A model generated the notes under the pieces. It had not been told where the DNA came from, searched no databases, and saw nothing but the letters and a program-made list of their open reading frames with translations. Made by a program: the position numbers and the translations under genes. A DNA stretch of 64,000 nucleotides from Alphaproteobacteria bacterium (lineage in GTDB: Bacteria; Pseudomonadota; Alphaproteobacteria; RF32; CAG-239), in assembly GCA_015062235.1 (NCBI GenBank), contig SUUZ01000003.1, forward strand, positions 1-64,000. The letters run 5' to 3'. Position 1 is the first letter of the stretch. Every line of letters begins with the position of its first letter. Shown piece by piece: positions 18,848-27,810 of this stretch.

Positions 18848-19507
18848 ATGTTTCAAATCCACTTTTCTTTGCTGTCTAAAACCAAAGCATTAGAGCATGA
18901 AATTGATACTTTCCATGACAAACTTATCGATGCCTCAATGACTTTCAGCAAAGCTGTCAAAACATACCTTAATGAACAACATAGCGATGACTTCAAAAAA
19001 TATTCCAAACAAATAAAAAGAATTGAACACGAAGCAGATAAATTGAGACGTAACATTGAAAACAGTTTATACTCTTACAATCTACTACCCGATTTAAGAG
19101 CAGATGTTCTTAAATTAGTTGAAAATCTGGATAAAGTCATAAACAAAATTGAAGAAATCACTTATATGTTTTACGCAGAATGCCCCGAAATTCCTGAAGA
19201 ATATAAATCAAATTTCAAAGAATTAAGTAAGCTAAGCTCTGATTGCGCTGAAAACATGTGCAAAGCATCTCGCGCCTTTTTCCGAGATCTCACAACATTG
19301 CGTGACTACTCCCAAAAAGTATATTTTATCGAACATGAATCAGATATTTGCTGTCGCAAAATGCTTGAAGATATTTTTGCATCCTCACGCTCTTTAGCTG
19401 AAAAATTACAATTACGCCAATTCGTTGACGGTATCGCTAATATAGCTGACGAAGCCGAAGATTTTATTGATCAACTTTTAATTTTTGCAATTAAACGAGA
19501 TATTTGA
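18848..19507 (+). CDS. PhoU-like (DUF47) protein paired with a phosphate transporter
   Basis: 219 aa, all helical, with the family blocks HEADKLRRNIENSLYSYNLLPDLRADVLKLVENLDKV and IEHESD. DUF47 proteins are relatives of PhoU that are usually encoded with Pit transporters and are thought to control them. Its stop overlaps the Pit start by 4 bp (ATGA). A candidate promoter TTGATA (18780-18785) with a 17-base spacer to CATAAA (18803-18808) precedes it. Confidence 0.93.
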   Translation: MFQIHFSLLSKTKALEHEIDTFHDKLIDASMTFSKAVKTYLNEQHSDDFKKYSKQIKRIEHEADKLRRNIENSLYSYNLLPDLRADVLKLVENLDKVINKIEEITYMFYAECPEIPEEYKSNFKELSKLSSDCAENMCKASRAFFRDLTTLRDYSQKVYFIEHESDICCRKMLEDIFASSRSLAEKLQLRQFVDGIANIADEAEDFIDQLLIFAIKRDI

Positions 19508-20559
19508 TGGATTTTTTATTTCTTTTTTTCATAAGCTCTGGCTTATTTTTAGGTTGGTCTCTTGGAGCAAGTGATGCTTCTAACATTTTTGGCACAGCCA
19601 TTGCAACCAAAATGATTCGTTTTAAAAGCGCTGCAATTATCAGCTCCATATTTATCATAATTGGTGCTGTTTATGCTGGAGCAGGAGGTGCCGCAACACT
19701 TGGTAAACTAGGAAGTATTAATACATTAGCAGGAGCTTTTATGGCCGCACTTTCTGCAGCCATTGCTATTTACTGGTCCGTTAAACTATCAATGCCCGTA
19801 TCTACCTCTCAAGCAATCGTCGGAGCCATTATCGGTTGGAACTTTTATGCTGGATACCCTACTGACATTAATATTTTAACTCAAATTGTTGGAACTTGGA
19901 TTATTTGCCCCATCCTCGCTGGAATAATATCCATTGTTTTATACTCATTAATCCAAATTTATTGTCGCAGATCTTGTATACACCTTATTCGTCGAGATCA
20001 TTATACTCGCGTTGGATTAATTCTTGCTGGAGCATTTGGAGCGTATGCTTTAGGAGCTAATAATATAGCTAACGTTATGGGCGTTTTTGTCCCATCCAGC
20101 CCTCTAAATTCATTGGAGCTACCTTTAGGACTATACTTAAACAAAGCTCAAGTTTTATTTTTACTAGGTGCTATAGCAATATCTGTCGGCATTTTTACCT
20201 ATTCGCAAAAAGTAATTAGTACTATTGGTAACAATATAATAAAAATGTCCCCTATGATGGCTTTTGTTGTAGTAGCATCACAAGCGCTCGTCTTATTCTT
20301 ATTTTCATCACAAGATTTATACAACTTTTTACAAAATCATAATTTACCAACAATTCCTCTTGTTCCAGTATCTAGCACACAAGCTGTTGTTGGAGCCGTG
20401 ATTGGTATAGGTCTTGCCAGAGGCGCCAATCAAATAAATTGGAAAATTTTAGGAAAAATAGCTATTAGCTGGATTTTAGCTCCTGTAATTTCAGCTTTAA
20501 TTTGCTATATTTCTTTATTTTTCTTGCAAAACGTTTTTAATCAGGTTGTATATCAATGA
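19504..20559 (+). CDS. pit: Low-affinity inorganic phosphate transporter (Pit family)
   Basis: 351 aa, about ten membrane helices. The two inverted family repeats are visible: GASDASNIFGTAIATK with VSTSQAIVGAIIGW in the first half, and GANNIANVMGVFVPSSP with VSSTQAVVGAVIGIG in the second. It imports metal-phosphate driven by the proton gradient. It is coupled to the DUF47 gene upstream and to rlmH downstream by 4-bp overlaps. Confidence 0.96.
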   Translation: MMDFLFLFFISSGLFLGWSLGASDASNIFGTAIATKMIRFKSAAIISSIFIIIGAVYAGAGGAATLGKLGSINTLAGAFMAALSAAIAIYWSVKLSMPVSTSQAIVGAIIGWNFYAGYPTDINILTQIVGTWIICPILAGIISIVLYSLIQIYCRRSCIHLIRRDHYTRVGLILAGAFGAYALGANNIANVMGVFVPSSPLNSLELPLGLYLNKAQVLFLLGAIAISVGIFTYSQKVISTIGNNIIKMSPMMAFVVVASQALVLFLFSSQDLYNFLQNHNLPTIPLVPVSSTQAVVGAVIGIGLARGANQINWKILGKIAISWILAPVISALICYISLFFLQNVFNQVVYQ

Positions 20560-20996
20560 AAATAACCATAGTAGCCATTGGCAAATGCAAAAAAAACTCT
20601 CCTGAAGCCGCAATAATAGAAGAATATATCAAACGCTCTAATTGGCAAATATCAATTAAAGAAAAAGATAACTCTAATCAAAAAGATGAAGCAGAATTTC
20701 TTATTTCATCGATTCCTAATGGAGCTAAAATTATAGTACTTGATGAACGTGGCGAAAATATAAAATCAACAGAACTTGCTAACAAAATTTTAAACTGGCA
20801 AATAAATGGTATATCTGAAATATGCTTTTTAATAGGTGGTGCTGACGGTCATTTATCAACCACTCGCGACAAAGCTGATCTAATTCTCTCATTTGGCAAA
20901 CTAACTTTACCACATATGCTTATGCGTGCAGTTTTAAGCGAACAAATTTATAGGATTCAAACCATTATATCAGGCCACCCTTATCATCGTAATTAA
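20556..20996 (+). CDS. rlmH: 23S rRNA (pseudouridine-1915-N3)-methyltransferase RlmH
   Basis: 146 aa SPOUT-class enzyme. MKITIVAIGKCK at the start, the knot residues FLIGGADGH, and the C-terminal LRAVLSEQIYRI(Q)...ISGHPYHR tail are diagnostic. It methylates pseudouridine 1915 in helix 69. The family commonly sits beside rsfS and obgE in alphaproteobacteria. Here rsfS is 0.7 kb away on the other strand, and an unknown gene lies between them. Confidence 0.96.
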   Translation: MKITIVAIGKCKKNSPEAAIIEEYIKRSNWQISIKEKDNSNQKDEAEFLISSIPNGAKIIVLDERGENIKSTELANKILNWQINGISEICFLIGGADGHLSTTRDKADLILSFGKLTLPHMLMRAVLSEQIYRIQTIISGHPYHRN

Positions 20997-21078
20997 AAAT
21001 ATTTGACAACAATGCGTTTTCCGTCTATATTTGTCCCACAAAATAAATTTTTATAACAATAATTTAAAAACTATCAAT

Positions 21079-21672
21079 ATGAATAGAAAAATTCAAAAAT
21101 TATGGGCTATTCTAACAGGTCGCCGTAGAGTAGTTCAAAACAAAAGAGAGAAACACTACCTTAAAAGCTTTGAAGTATTTGATTTTGACTTCAACAAATC
21201 ACCGATTTGCAAATTGACTTCTAATGCTCAAACACCTGAAGAATTTGTGCATCTAGTGAATGTATTTATGTCAAGTGTTTATCACTTCAAAGACTTCAAA
21301 TTAAAAGATGTAAAAGCATTCAATGTTTTCGCATCTGATGGTAGCAAATTTCTGTATACGATTTACGCTCTAGTTAAACCGTATGGAATATTTTACATCA
21401 CACTAGGTAAGCGTGAAGTGTTTTTCAATTTTTTAGAAAAGCCAACCTGGCGATTAGAAAAAGCCGAAACATTTCGCATCTACTTGGAAACCGATTTTTC
21501 TTCTAGCTTTCCTCAGTATTTCTTTTATCTATGTAGGTTAAAAAGAGGAAAAGTCCGGGCATATGGATTTTTCAAAGAATGCCAAAGCACAAATGGTGAC
21601 TTTGAATGTGAAGCCGCTGCTGATGAAAATAATAAAAAATTTCCTATCAGATTTGAAAAACTTATCGTGTAG
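21079..21672 (+). CDS. Unknown soluble protein
   Basis: 197 aa from the ATG at 21079; a TTG 48 bases earlier is an alternative, and neither has a clear ribosome binding site. Not recognised. It begins with a basic stretch (NRKIQKLWAILTGRRRVVQNKREKHY). The rest is rich in aromatic residues (for example PQYFFYLCRL and FNFLEKPTW), predicted mostly beta. There is no signal peptide or membrane helix. It is inserted between rlmH and rsfS and ends at a terminator shared with rsfS. Confidence 0.6.
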   Translation: MNRKIQKLWAILTGRRRVVQNKREKHYLKSFEVFDFDFNKSPICKLTSNAQTPEEFVHLVNVFMSSVYHFKDFKLKDVKAFNVFASDGSKFLYTIYALVKPYGIFYITLGKREVFFNFLEKPTWRLEKAETFRIYLETDFSSSFPQYFFYLCRLKRGKVRAYGFFKECQSTNGDFECEAAADENNKKFPIRFEKLIV

Positions 21673-21683
21673 CCAACAAACTC

Positions 21684-21720
21684 AAAAAAAACGCTGTCAT
21701 TCAATGAACAGCGTTTTTTT
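21684..21720. terminator. Bidirectional terminator between the unknown gene and rsfS
   Basis: ACGCTGT (21691-21697) pairs with ACAGCGT (21708-21714), flanked by seven A and seven T. It serves the converging genes on both sides. Confidence 0.85.
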
Positions 21721-21725
21721 ATTTT

Positions 21726-22088
21726 TTAACGAGGTTTCACGGCAGACCACATTTTTTCTAAACTATAAAACTCTCTAACTTCTGGACGAAAGATATGAAC
21801 AATAACATCATAAGCATCAACCAATACCCAATCAGCCTTCTCCATTCCTTCCGTAATTGACTGATACCCTTTTTCTTTCAACTTAAGCTGCAAATTTTCT
21901 GCCAATGATGCAACATGACGATTCGAGGTTCCACTAGCTACAACCATATAATTAGCTATTGAAGATTTACCCTCCAAATCAATTACCACCATGTCCTCTG
22001 CTTTACCATCATCAAGAGAATTTTTAACAACCGTCAACATCTCTTCGATAACATTATTATCTGTTTTTTTCTTTATTTTTCCAACCAA
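21726..22088 (-). CDS. rsfS: Ribosomal silencing factor RsfS
   Basis: 120 aa, the normal length. The family block DMVVIDLEGKSSIANYMVVASGTSNRHVASLAENL and the later KADWVLVDAYDVIVHIFRPEVREFYSLEKMW are clear. It binds L14 and blocks subunit joining under nutrient limitation. It is 22 bp downstream of obgE on the same strand. Confidence 0.96.
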   Translation of the reverse strand: MVGKIKKKTDNNVIEEMLTVVKNSLDDGKAEDMVVIDLEGKSSIANYMVVASGTSNRHVASLAENLQLKLKEKGYQSITEGMEKADWVLVDAYDVIVHIFRPEVREFYSLEKMWSAVKPR

Positions 22089-22110
22089 CTTTCAAACTCC
22101 TCACTTTTCT

Positions 22111-23169
<1,059 letters not shown>

Positions 23170-23196
23170 TTATGCCTTTTTGTTTCAATTAAAACA

Positions 23197-23222
23197 AAGG
23201 GGACGCATAGCAACATCCCCTT
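23197..23222 (-). terminator. Possible attenuator between rpmA and obgE
   Basis: AAGGGGA (23197-23203) pairs with TCCCCTT (23216-23222). On the minus strand it is followed by TTGTTTT. It is weak and may only reduce read-through into obgE. Confidence 0.5.
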
Positions 23223-23250
23223 ACAACTTCTGTGTAGTCCAATCAAAAGC

Positions 23251-23505
23251 TTATTCAGCAACAACCGAAACAACGGTTCTATTACCAGCCTTCTTGGAAA
23301 AAACCACTTTACCCTCACTCGTAGCAAAGATAGTATGATCTTTACCCATACCAACATTAGCACCTGGATGATATTGTGTACCACGTTGACGAACGATAAT
23401 ATTTCCAGGAATAACAGCTTGACCGCCAGATTTTTTCAAACCCAAACGACGTCCGATAGAGTCGCGTCCATTATTAGAACTACCACCTGATTTCTTATGA
23501 GCCAT
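23251..23505 (-). CDS. rpmA: 50S ribosomal protein L27
   Basis: 84 aa. [22 protein letters not shown] and [20 protein letters not shown] are diagnostic. It starts MAHKK directly, so it has no cleavable N-terminal extension of the Firmicutes type. It is 15 bp after rplU. Confidence 0.98.
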   Translation of the reverse strand: MAHKKSGGSSNNGRDSIGRRLGLKKSGGQAVIPGNIIVRQRGTQYHPGANVGMGKDHTIFATSEGKVVFSKKAGNRTVVSVVAE

Positions 23506-23520
23506 TGTTAATTCTCCTTA

Positions 23521-23823
23521 TTACTTACCAACAACATCAGTAATTTTTACCAATGTAATGTCTTGTCTGTGGCCATTTTTACGACGATAGTTTTGTCTTC
23601 TTTTCTTCTTAAAAACAATAACTTTAGCATCTCTAGCCTGTTTAACAACCAAAGCTTTTACAGAAGCTCCTGCAACGAGTGGAGTACCAATTGTATCTCC
23701 CAAAGCCAAAACTTCGTTAAAAACAACTTCTTTACCTTCTTCTCCGGCAATTTTTTCAATTTTAATTACATCGCCAGATGTAACGCGGTATTGCTTTCCG
23801 CCAGTTTTAATTACTGCATACAT
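23521..23823 (-). CDS. rplU: 50S ribosomal protein L21
   Basis: 100 aa from the ATG at 23823 ([14 protein letters not shown]), the family start; the open frame runs 17 codons further upstream but has no homologous part there. [22 protein letters not shown] is the C-terminal signature. It is the first gene of rplU-rpmA-obgE-rsfS. Confidence 0.97.
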   Translation of the reverse strand: MYAVIKTGGKQYRVTSGDVIKIEKIAGEEGKEVVFNEVLALGDTIGTPLVAGASVKALVVKQARDAKVIVFKKKRRQNYRRKNGHRQDITLVKITDVVGK

Positions 23824-23902
23824 TCTCTTCACCTTTATATTTAAAAACATAAAACGTTGCCTTGCAATATACATAAGTTTTTTGCACTGTCAACAAGAAT
23901 CT

Positions 23903-24409
23903 CTATCTTTTTTTTATTTTATTACTGTTTTCTTTCTTTTTCTGTAAAGCTCTAAATAATTCTGGACGCATAAATCTTCCCTGCCAAATCCCCCTTTTCA
24001 TTTTCTTTGCTATTATCTCATCTTCATTATATTTATCACCATAAGATAGTGCCCAACCATTTAACACCATCTGCTGATTAATGCTCCGTCCATTTTTATC
24101 AAAACATTCCATTAACCACCGTCCATATTTGTCTTTCCCATATTTTTCACAACTAGTAATACCAACGATAAGCTCTTGTAAAAAATTATAAGCTTTTTTA
24201 CCACAGTAATATTTCTGTTCATTTTTATCAAAACAATACTGAAATAATTCAGGAGCATCAATATCTTGCAAACGAATTCGCATACTTCCTTTTTCTAGAC
24301 TATCACCATCTACTACTTTATATTTTTCTACACCTTCAACCCGTGCTACAGCAAAAACCACTAGCATCCAAACAATTATTTGCAATATGTACCAAAAACT
24401 TTTTTTCAT
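23903..24409 (-). CDS. Membrane-anchored or secreted nuclease of the SNase family
   Basis: 168 aa. An N-terminal hydrophobic segment (residues 5-23) is followed by a thermonuclease-like OB fold: KVVDGDSL, MRIRLQDIDAPEL, CGKKAYNFL, KDKYGRWL and NGWALSYGDKYN. The aspartate pair, both arginines and the glutamate region of staphylococcal nuclease can be placed. AKKMKRGIWQGRFMRPE ends the domain as in bacterial YncB-like proteins. It probably cuts nucleic acid outside the cytoplasm. Confidence 0.9.
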   Translation of the reverse strand: MKKSFWYILQIIVWMLVVFAVARVEGVEKYKVVDGDSLEKGSMRIRLQDIDAPELFQYCFDKNEQKYYCGKKAYNFLQELIVGITSCEKYGKDKYGRWLMECFDKNGRSINQQMVLNGWALSYGDKYNEDEIIAKKMKRGIWQGRFMRPELFRALQKKKENSNKIKKR

Positions 24410-24543
24410 AACTTTTACAATTTGCCTTATATTACATTAAATAACAAGCAAAAAAATCCATAGAATAACCATAAAAAAACTCTTTGTATTTGCGAGCATC
24501 TATCTTAGTATAGGCTATGTTTGTTTTAATTTAGGATGTTAAT

Positions 24544-25416
24544 ATGCTACGCAAAATTTTTTTCATATCCATGCTCCCTATCATTAGCTTTGGTCTTTGT
24601 GGTTGTGAGTTTCTTCGTAACCATACCCCTCAAGATGTGTTTACTGGCAACTGGAACAAACCAGAAAATAAAGAACAAGGCTACCAATATTATGAAAGTA
24701 ATGTACCTCTATTAAAACAGCCATCATCTATAGTTGTTTGTCGTTCGCACCAATGTGCTCCAGCACATCTTTCGATGTCTCGTGAATATATATATAATTC
24801 GCTACTTCAACTATTTGACAACAACAACTATCAAAAGATTTTAATCTGCCAAGCAGACCCTCAATCTCATGTCTGCCTCGAAAATCAAGTAACCTTGCCT
24901 ATCAAGGTTGGTATTGTTCCTACTAATGCTTATATTGATCATGCAAAAATTACTGATGTAATAGTTGGAAGGCAAGGAAATTCTCTTAATATAATCCTAA
25001 ATTACAATTTAACCTATGGTGGCCAAACAGCAGAATGCACTCCTGCACAATCTTTATTATTTGCACGCAAGATAAACCATGTTATTTTAGAAGATGCTGG
25101 CTATAACTGCAAAATGACTACCATCGGGATGACTAACGTCAAAACTGTTTTTGCCATAGATTACATTGACCTTGATTATGGTTATATTGGTGGCTATTAT
25201 TCAATTGGTTTTTCAGGTCCCGCTTATGGTGGTGGAAATGGCTATATGATTTTGCGCCTTCCCAAAAATGCTTATCCACTATCTCCAGCTTTAAAAGCTC
25301 CGAAAAAAGCACCTCAGCCGTCCTATATGACAGGCACATATGGGACTCCGACAGAAGAAACACAAACAGGAAATTATGCAAGTGGTGTAGAAGTTTTCCC
25401 TATTCCTAAAAAATAA
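24544..25416 (+). CDS. Unknown lipoprotein
   Basis: 290 aa. A signal peptide with a possible lipobox (FGLCGC) suggests lipidation near residue 21. The mature region has several cysteines (VCRSHQCAP, ICQADPQSHVC, AECTPAQ, YNCKM) and a glycine/tyrosine-rich part with YGYIGGYYSIGFSGPAYGGG near residue 220-235. The C terminus is proline- and lysine-rich. Family not recognised. It stands alone, upstream of the second invertible-promoter locus. Confidence 0.75.
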   Translation: MLRKIFFISMLPIISFGLCGCEFLRNHTPQDVFTGNWNKPENKEQGYQYYESNVPLLKQPSSIVVCRSHQCAPAHLSMSREYIYNSLLQLFDNNNYQKILICQADPQSHVCLENQVTLPIKVGIVPTNAYIDHAKITDVIVGRQGNSLNIILNYNLTYGGQTAECTPAQSLLFARKINHVILEDAGYNCKMTTIGMTNVKTVFAIDYIDLDYGYIGGYYSIGFSGPAYGGGNGYMILRLPKNAYPLSPALKAPKKAPQPSYMTGTYGTPTEETQTGNYASGVEVFPIPKK

Positions 25417-25579
25417 TATACTCAAAAGTTATCACTGTTTTGTTTGCATATTATAAGTATATATCAATGCCATATTATCCACGATAAGCAAGCATACATA
25501 AATAAAATTAATATCGTATAAATAACAACCTATATCCATTTGTATTGTCATGCCACCAAACCGTAAGCCCCCTAATAAC

Positions 25580-25619
25580 GTCATCGCTCCGAGGAGGAAC
25601 GACGAGGATTAGCGATCTT
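25580..25619. repeat. GTCATCGC...GAGGAG...GCGATCT dispersed-repeat-like element
   Basis: It begins GTCATCGCTCCGAGGAGGAA and ends in AGCGATCTT, with ATCGCT (25583-25588) complementary to AGCGAT (25611-25616). It resembles the GTCATTGCGAGGAGC...GCAATCT palindromic repeat scattered in many bacterial genomes. The likeness is from memory and has not been searched. No function is implied. 25417-25579 is otherwise empty. Confidence 0.45.
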
Positions 25620-25776
25620 CAAATTTAATATAATGTCACGCCTCGTTTTTGCCAAGAAAACCTCCAACTATCTTAAAATATTGAAGATGCCTTACCTCGC
25701 TCGTTAGCACTCACTTAAGTCATGACTATTCTTTAAAAACATATTCAAGTAAAATCAATGCATTACAAAACAAAAA

Positions 25777-25808
25777 TATAGCATTTAAACCACCGTTTAA
25801 ATGCTATA
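25777..25808 (-). repeat. Palindromic recombination-like site, gene-distal (right copy)
   Basis: Perfect 13-base arms TATAGCATTTAAA (25777-25789) and TTTAAATGCTATA (25796-25808) flank the core CCACCG (25790-25795). It is the counterpart of 304-335. Confidence 0.8.
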
Positions 25809-25929
25809 CTTGTTTTAATTATACATCAAAAAAAGTAAAAAAGCAATTAATTATGTTTTATTGCATATTTTCAATATGTTAGTGACCTTTTGTTCCTTTT
25901 CTTTTTCACCTTAAAAATCGTTTCACCAA
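25809..25929. promoter_or_regulatory. Putative invertible promoter segment (right copy), OFF orientation
   Basis: These 121 bp contain one strong promoter (25818-25846) that reads on the minus strand, away from the gene at 26003. Mirroring the segment about the two site cores would place the -10 near 25915-25920 and a transcription start near 25927, about 75 nt before the ATG. In the present orientation I find no convincing promoter facing the gene. The element has the architecture of a phase-variable switch; activity is inferred. Confidence 0.72.
25818..25846 (-). promoter_or_regulatory. Promoter inside the invertible segment (right copy)
   Basis: On the minus strand TTGCTT (25846-25841), a 17-base spacer, and TATAAT (25823-25818). 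The -10 is perfect. In the left copy the -10 is TACAAT at the same place. Confidence 0.75.
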
Positions 25930-25960
25930 TATAGCATTTAAACGGTGGTTTAAATGCACG
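25930..25960 (+). repeat. Palindromic recombination-like site, gene-proximal (right copy)
   Basis: TATAGCATTTAAA (25930-25942) and TTTAAATGC (25949-25957) flank the core CGGTGG (25943-25948), opposite in orientation to the core at 25790-25795. The outer flank ACG matches the left copy's outer flank (CGT on its other strand), so only the inner 9-base arms are common to all four sites. Confidence 0.78.
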
Positions 25961-26002
25961 ATTCGGATAATTTAGGGGTAACTTGAAAAAAGGAGAACGA
26001 TT

Positions 26003-26635
26003 ATGAAAAAATATTTACTTTTATCTTTAGCAATGGCGGTATCTTTACCTGCTTATGCGGCTTTGGATTGTGCAACACCACCAACTTGTGATGAACTTGG
26101 TTATACGCAAACTGAAACCGATTGTGCAGGAAAATTTATGCTTAAATGTCCTTTTAGTGATGAAGACTTCTTCTGTGGAGGAGAAATAGCTTCTTGTTCT
26201 GATTTAGGATATACTTCTACGGTTACATCTGGTAAAACATTTTGTCTCACTGGAAGCACAGCAGAATATTGTCCTAGTGACAGTACCTATTATAAATGTG
26301 TTGAGAGCGCAACTTACACTCAATGCAAAAATGCAGGATATACGCAAACTAGATGTTTGATTGGATGTACAACAACTACTTGCCCTTACGATAGTAACTA
26401 TATGAAATGTACAAACTGTCCTACAACTTCTGCAACAACTTGTCCAAGTGGATATTATAAATCAGGAGCTGATGAATTGTGTGATTGTACATATGGAAGA
26501 TATTATGATGGTACCCGAGCTTCTGATGGTACAGCTTGTTATCGTTGTGGTACCCAAAGCGAGTGTACAAGTACAGTTGGTGGATCTACTTTGTATAAAT
26601 GTTTGCAATGTGCTTCTGATTTGACAGCAAGCTAA
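26003..26635 (+). CDS. Cysteine-rich secreted protein with GYT repeats
   Basis: 210 aa. A signal peptide (MKKYLLLSLAMAVSLPAYA) ends in AYA-A. The mature protein holds at least three imperfect repeats, each starting Cys-x2-(L/A)-GYTxT and ending Cys-Pro-x5-7-Cys, at roughly residues 30-59, 68-100 and 108-136. A final cysteine-rich part (CPSGYYKSG...CDCTYGRYYDG...CYRCG) follows. It is likely a disulphide-stabilised surface or periplasmic protein. The ribosome binding site AGGAG is ten bases before the ATG. Expression looks to be governed by the upstream invertible promoter, presently OFF. No known family recognised. Confidence 0.9.
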   Translation: MKKYLLLSLAMAVSLPAYAALDCATPPTCDELGYTQTETDCAGKFMLKCPFSDEDFFCGGEIASCSDLGYTSTVTSGKTFCLTGSTAEYCPSDSTYYKCVESATYTQCKNAGYTQTRCLIGCTTTTCPYDSNYMKCTNCPTTSATTCPSGYYKSGADELCDCTYGRYYDGTRASDGTACYRCGTQSECTSTVGGSTLYKCLQCASDLTAS

Positions 26636-26645
26636 AATAACCTCA

Positions 26646-26687
26646 ATCAAAAAAACAAGCACCCTGTCGGGTGCTTGTTTTTTTGAT
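26646..26687. terminator. Terminator after the cysteine-rich protein gene
   Basis: Sixteen-base arms 26649-26664 and 26669-26684 (core ACAAGCACCC with GGGTGCTTGT) around TGTC, followed by a T run. It is strong and symmetrical. Confidence 0.92.
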
Positions 26688-26758
26688 CTAATTTACCAGC
26701 TACTCAATAATTAAAATCGCATTTACAACAAAACCTCAGTCAAATTTAAAAATATAAT

Positions 26759-27793
26759 CTACACCCCATAAGAAAAATAACGTACTCTTTCATACACTAA
26801 AATACGTTCAACACCAGAAAACATCAACGCTACTTGCCCATACACAATACGTCCCTCAGAATTTGGTAAACAGCCATTCCTTATCTGATATTCTCTAACA
26901 TCACGCAAATTCATGACTATTCCATCAGAAAACTGCACTTCCCAACCATATGTATCATACCCAACATTAACATGTATAGTTTTACAATCATCTGTTGCAT
27001 TAAAAGTAGCGCTATCAGAATCACGACCAAATTCAAAAACTTTATCCGATGATAACCCGCTATACCATTTCAAATATCCTAAATTTCCACTTTTTTCTAT
27101 ACTTTCAATAAAAGATGTCGGAACATAATCGTTTATTAAAGCATTGTCATCATTCCTAGCCACTTCACCATTTTCTGCAAAATATTCACCATGAGCAGCC
27201 TCAACCTCTTCAGCAGTCATATCAATGTGATTATCCATTTCTGGATAAACTTGCTCTTGATTTTCAGCTATTACCTCATCCACCAAATTACCTTCAAAGA
27301 TGACCTCTTCTTCAGCTTTAGTATTATCATCAACAACATTTTCCGATATTTCAGCTTGATCTTCTTTTTCTATTAATTCTTCACTATAGTCTTCTTGTGA
27401 CACTACTTCTGTTTCTATAAACTCTGGGTCAAAAGTTTTTTTCTCATCATTATTCAAAACAGAAGCATCAACAACAAAAGAGCTATCTTCTTCTACTATT
27501 TCATTGTCAACAAAAGCATTGTCAGCTGTTTGGAAATCATCATTACTTATATTTTGCTCTAACGTGTCATCATCCAAAGTTTGCTCAAAAAAAGGTTCTT
27601 GTCGCTCATTTTCATTAACCACACTAACTTCTGTAAATTCGTCAAAATTAAAATCCTCCATAGACAAATCCGCAAAATCATTATTAACATTTTCATTAGT
27701 TGATTTTTCTTGCTCTTCATTATTAGAAGAAAGTTCAAAATCAAAATTAAAATCATCTAAATTAATATCATCAAACTCTTTATTTTCTTCCAT
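26759..27793 (-). CDS. Acidic protein downstream of the sensor kinase gene
   Basis: About 344 aa from the ATG at 27793. Roughly the first 200 residues are an acidic low-complexity region dominated by Asp, Glu and Asn, with repeated DDFNFD/DFNFDEF motifs near the N terminus. The last about 110 residues form a compact domain (NLGYLKWYSGLSSDKVFEFGRDSDSATF...YDTYGWEVQFSDGIVMNLRDVREYQIRNG). It has no signal peptide or membrane helix. It follows the histidine kinase by 17 bp, so it probably belongs to that operon. Family not recognised. Confidence 0.75.
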   Translation of the reverse strand: MEENKEFDDINLDDFNFDFELSSNNEEQEKSTNENVNNDFADLSMEDFNFDEFTEVSVVNENERQEPFFEQTLDDDTLEQNISNDDFQTADNAFVDNEIVEEDSSFVVDASVLNNDEKKTFDPEFIETEVVSQEDYSEELIEKEDQAEISENVVDDNTKAEEEVIFEGNLVDEVIAENQEQVYPEMDNHIDMTAEEVEAAHGEYFAENGEVARNDDNALINDYVPTSFIESIEKSGNLGYLKWYSGLSSDKVFEFGRDSDSATFNATDDCKTIHVNVGYDTYGWEVQFSDGIVMNLRDVREYQIRNGCLPNSEGRIVYGQVALMFSGVERILVYERVRYFSYGV

Positions 27794-27810
27794 AATCAAC
27801 TATTCCCTTT

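Larger units (their letters stand above)
25672..26002. repeat. Upstream repeat, right copy (inverted partner at 109-439)
   Basis: It is homologous along its length to the reverse complement of 109-439, ending at the ATG of the gene at 26003. The enclosed segment between the two palindromes is 121 bp in both copies. The sequence differs at scattered positions, so the duplication is not recent. Confidence 0.9.

Noticed and set aside
21541..21560. GAGGAAAAGTCCGGGC, close to the RNase P RNA core motif
   Set aside because: It lies inside a well-formed reading frame (21079-21672), the surrounding sequence has no RNase P structure, and the motif has an extra A.
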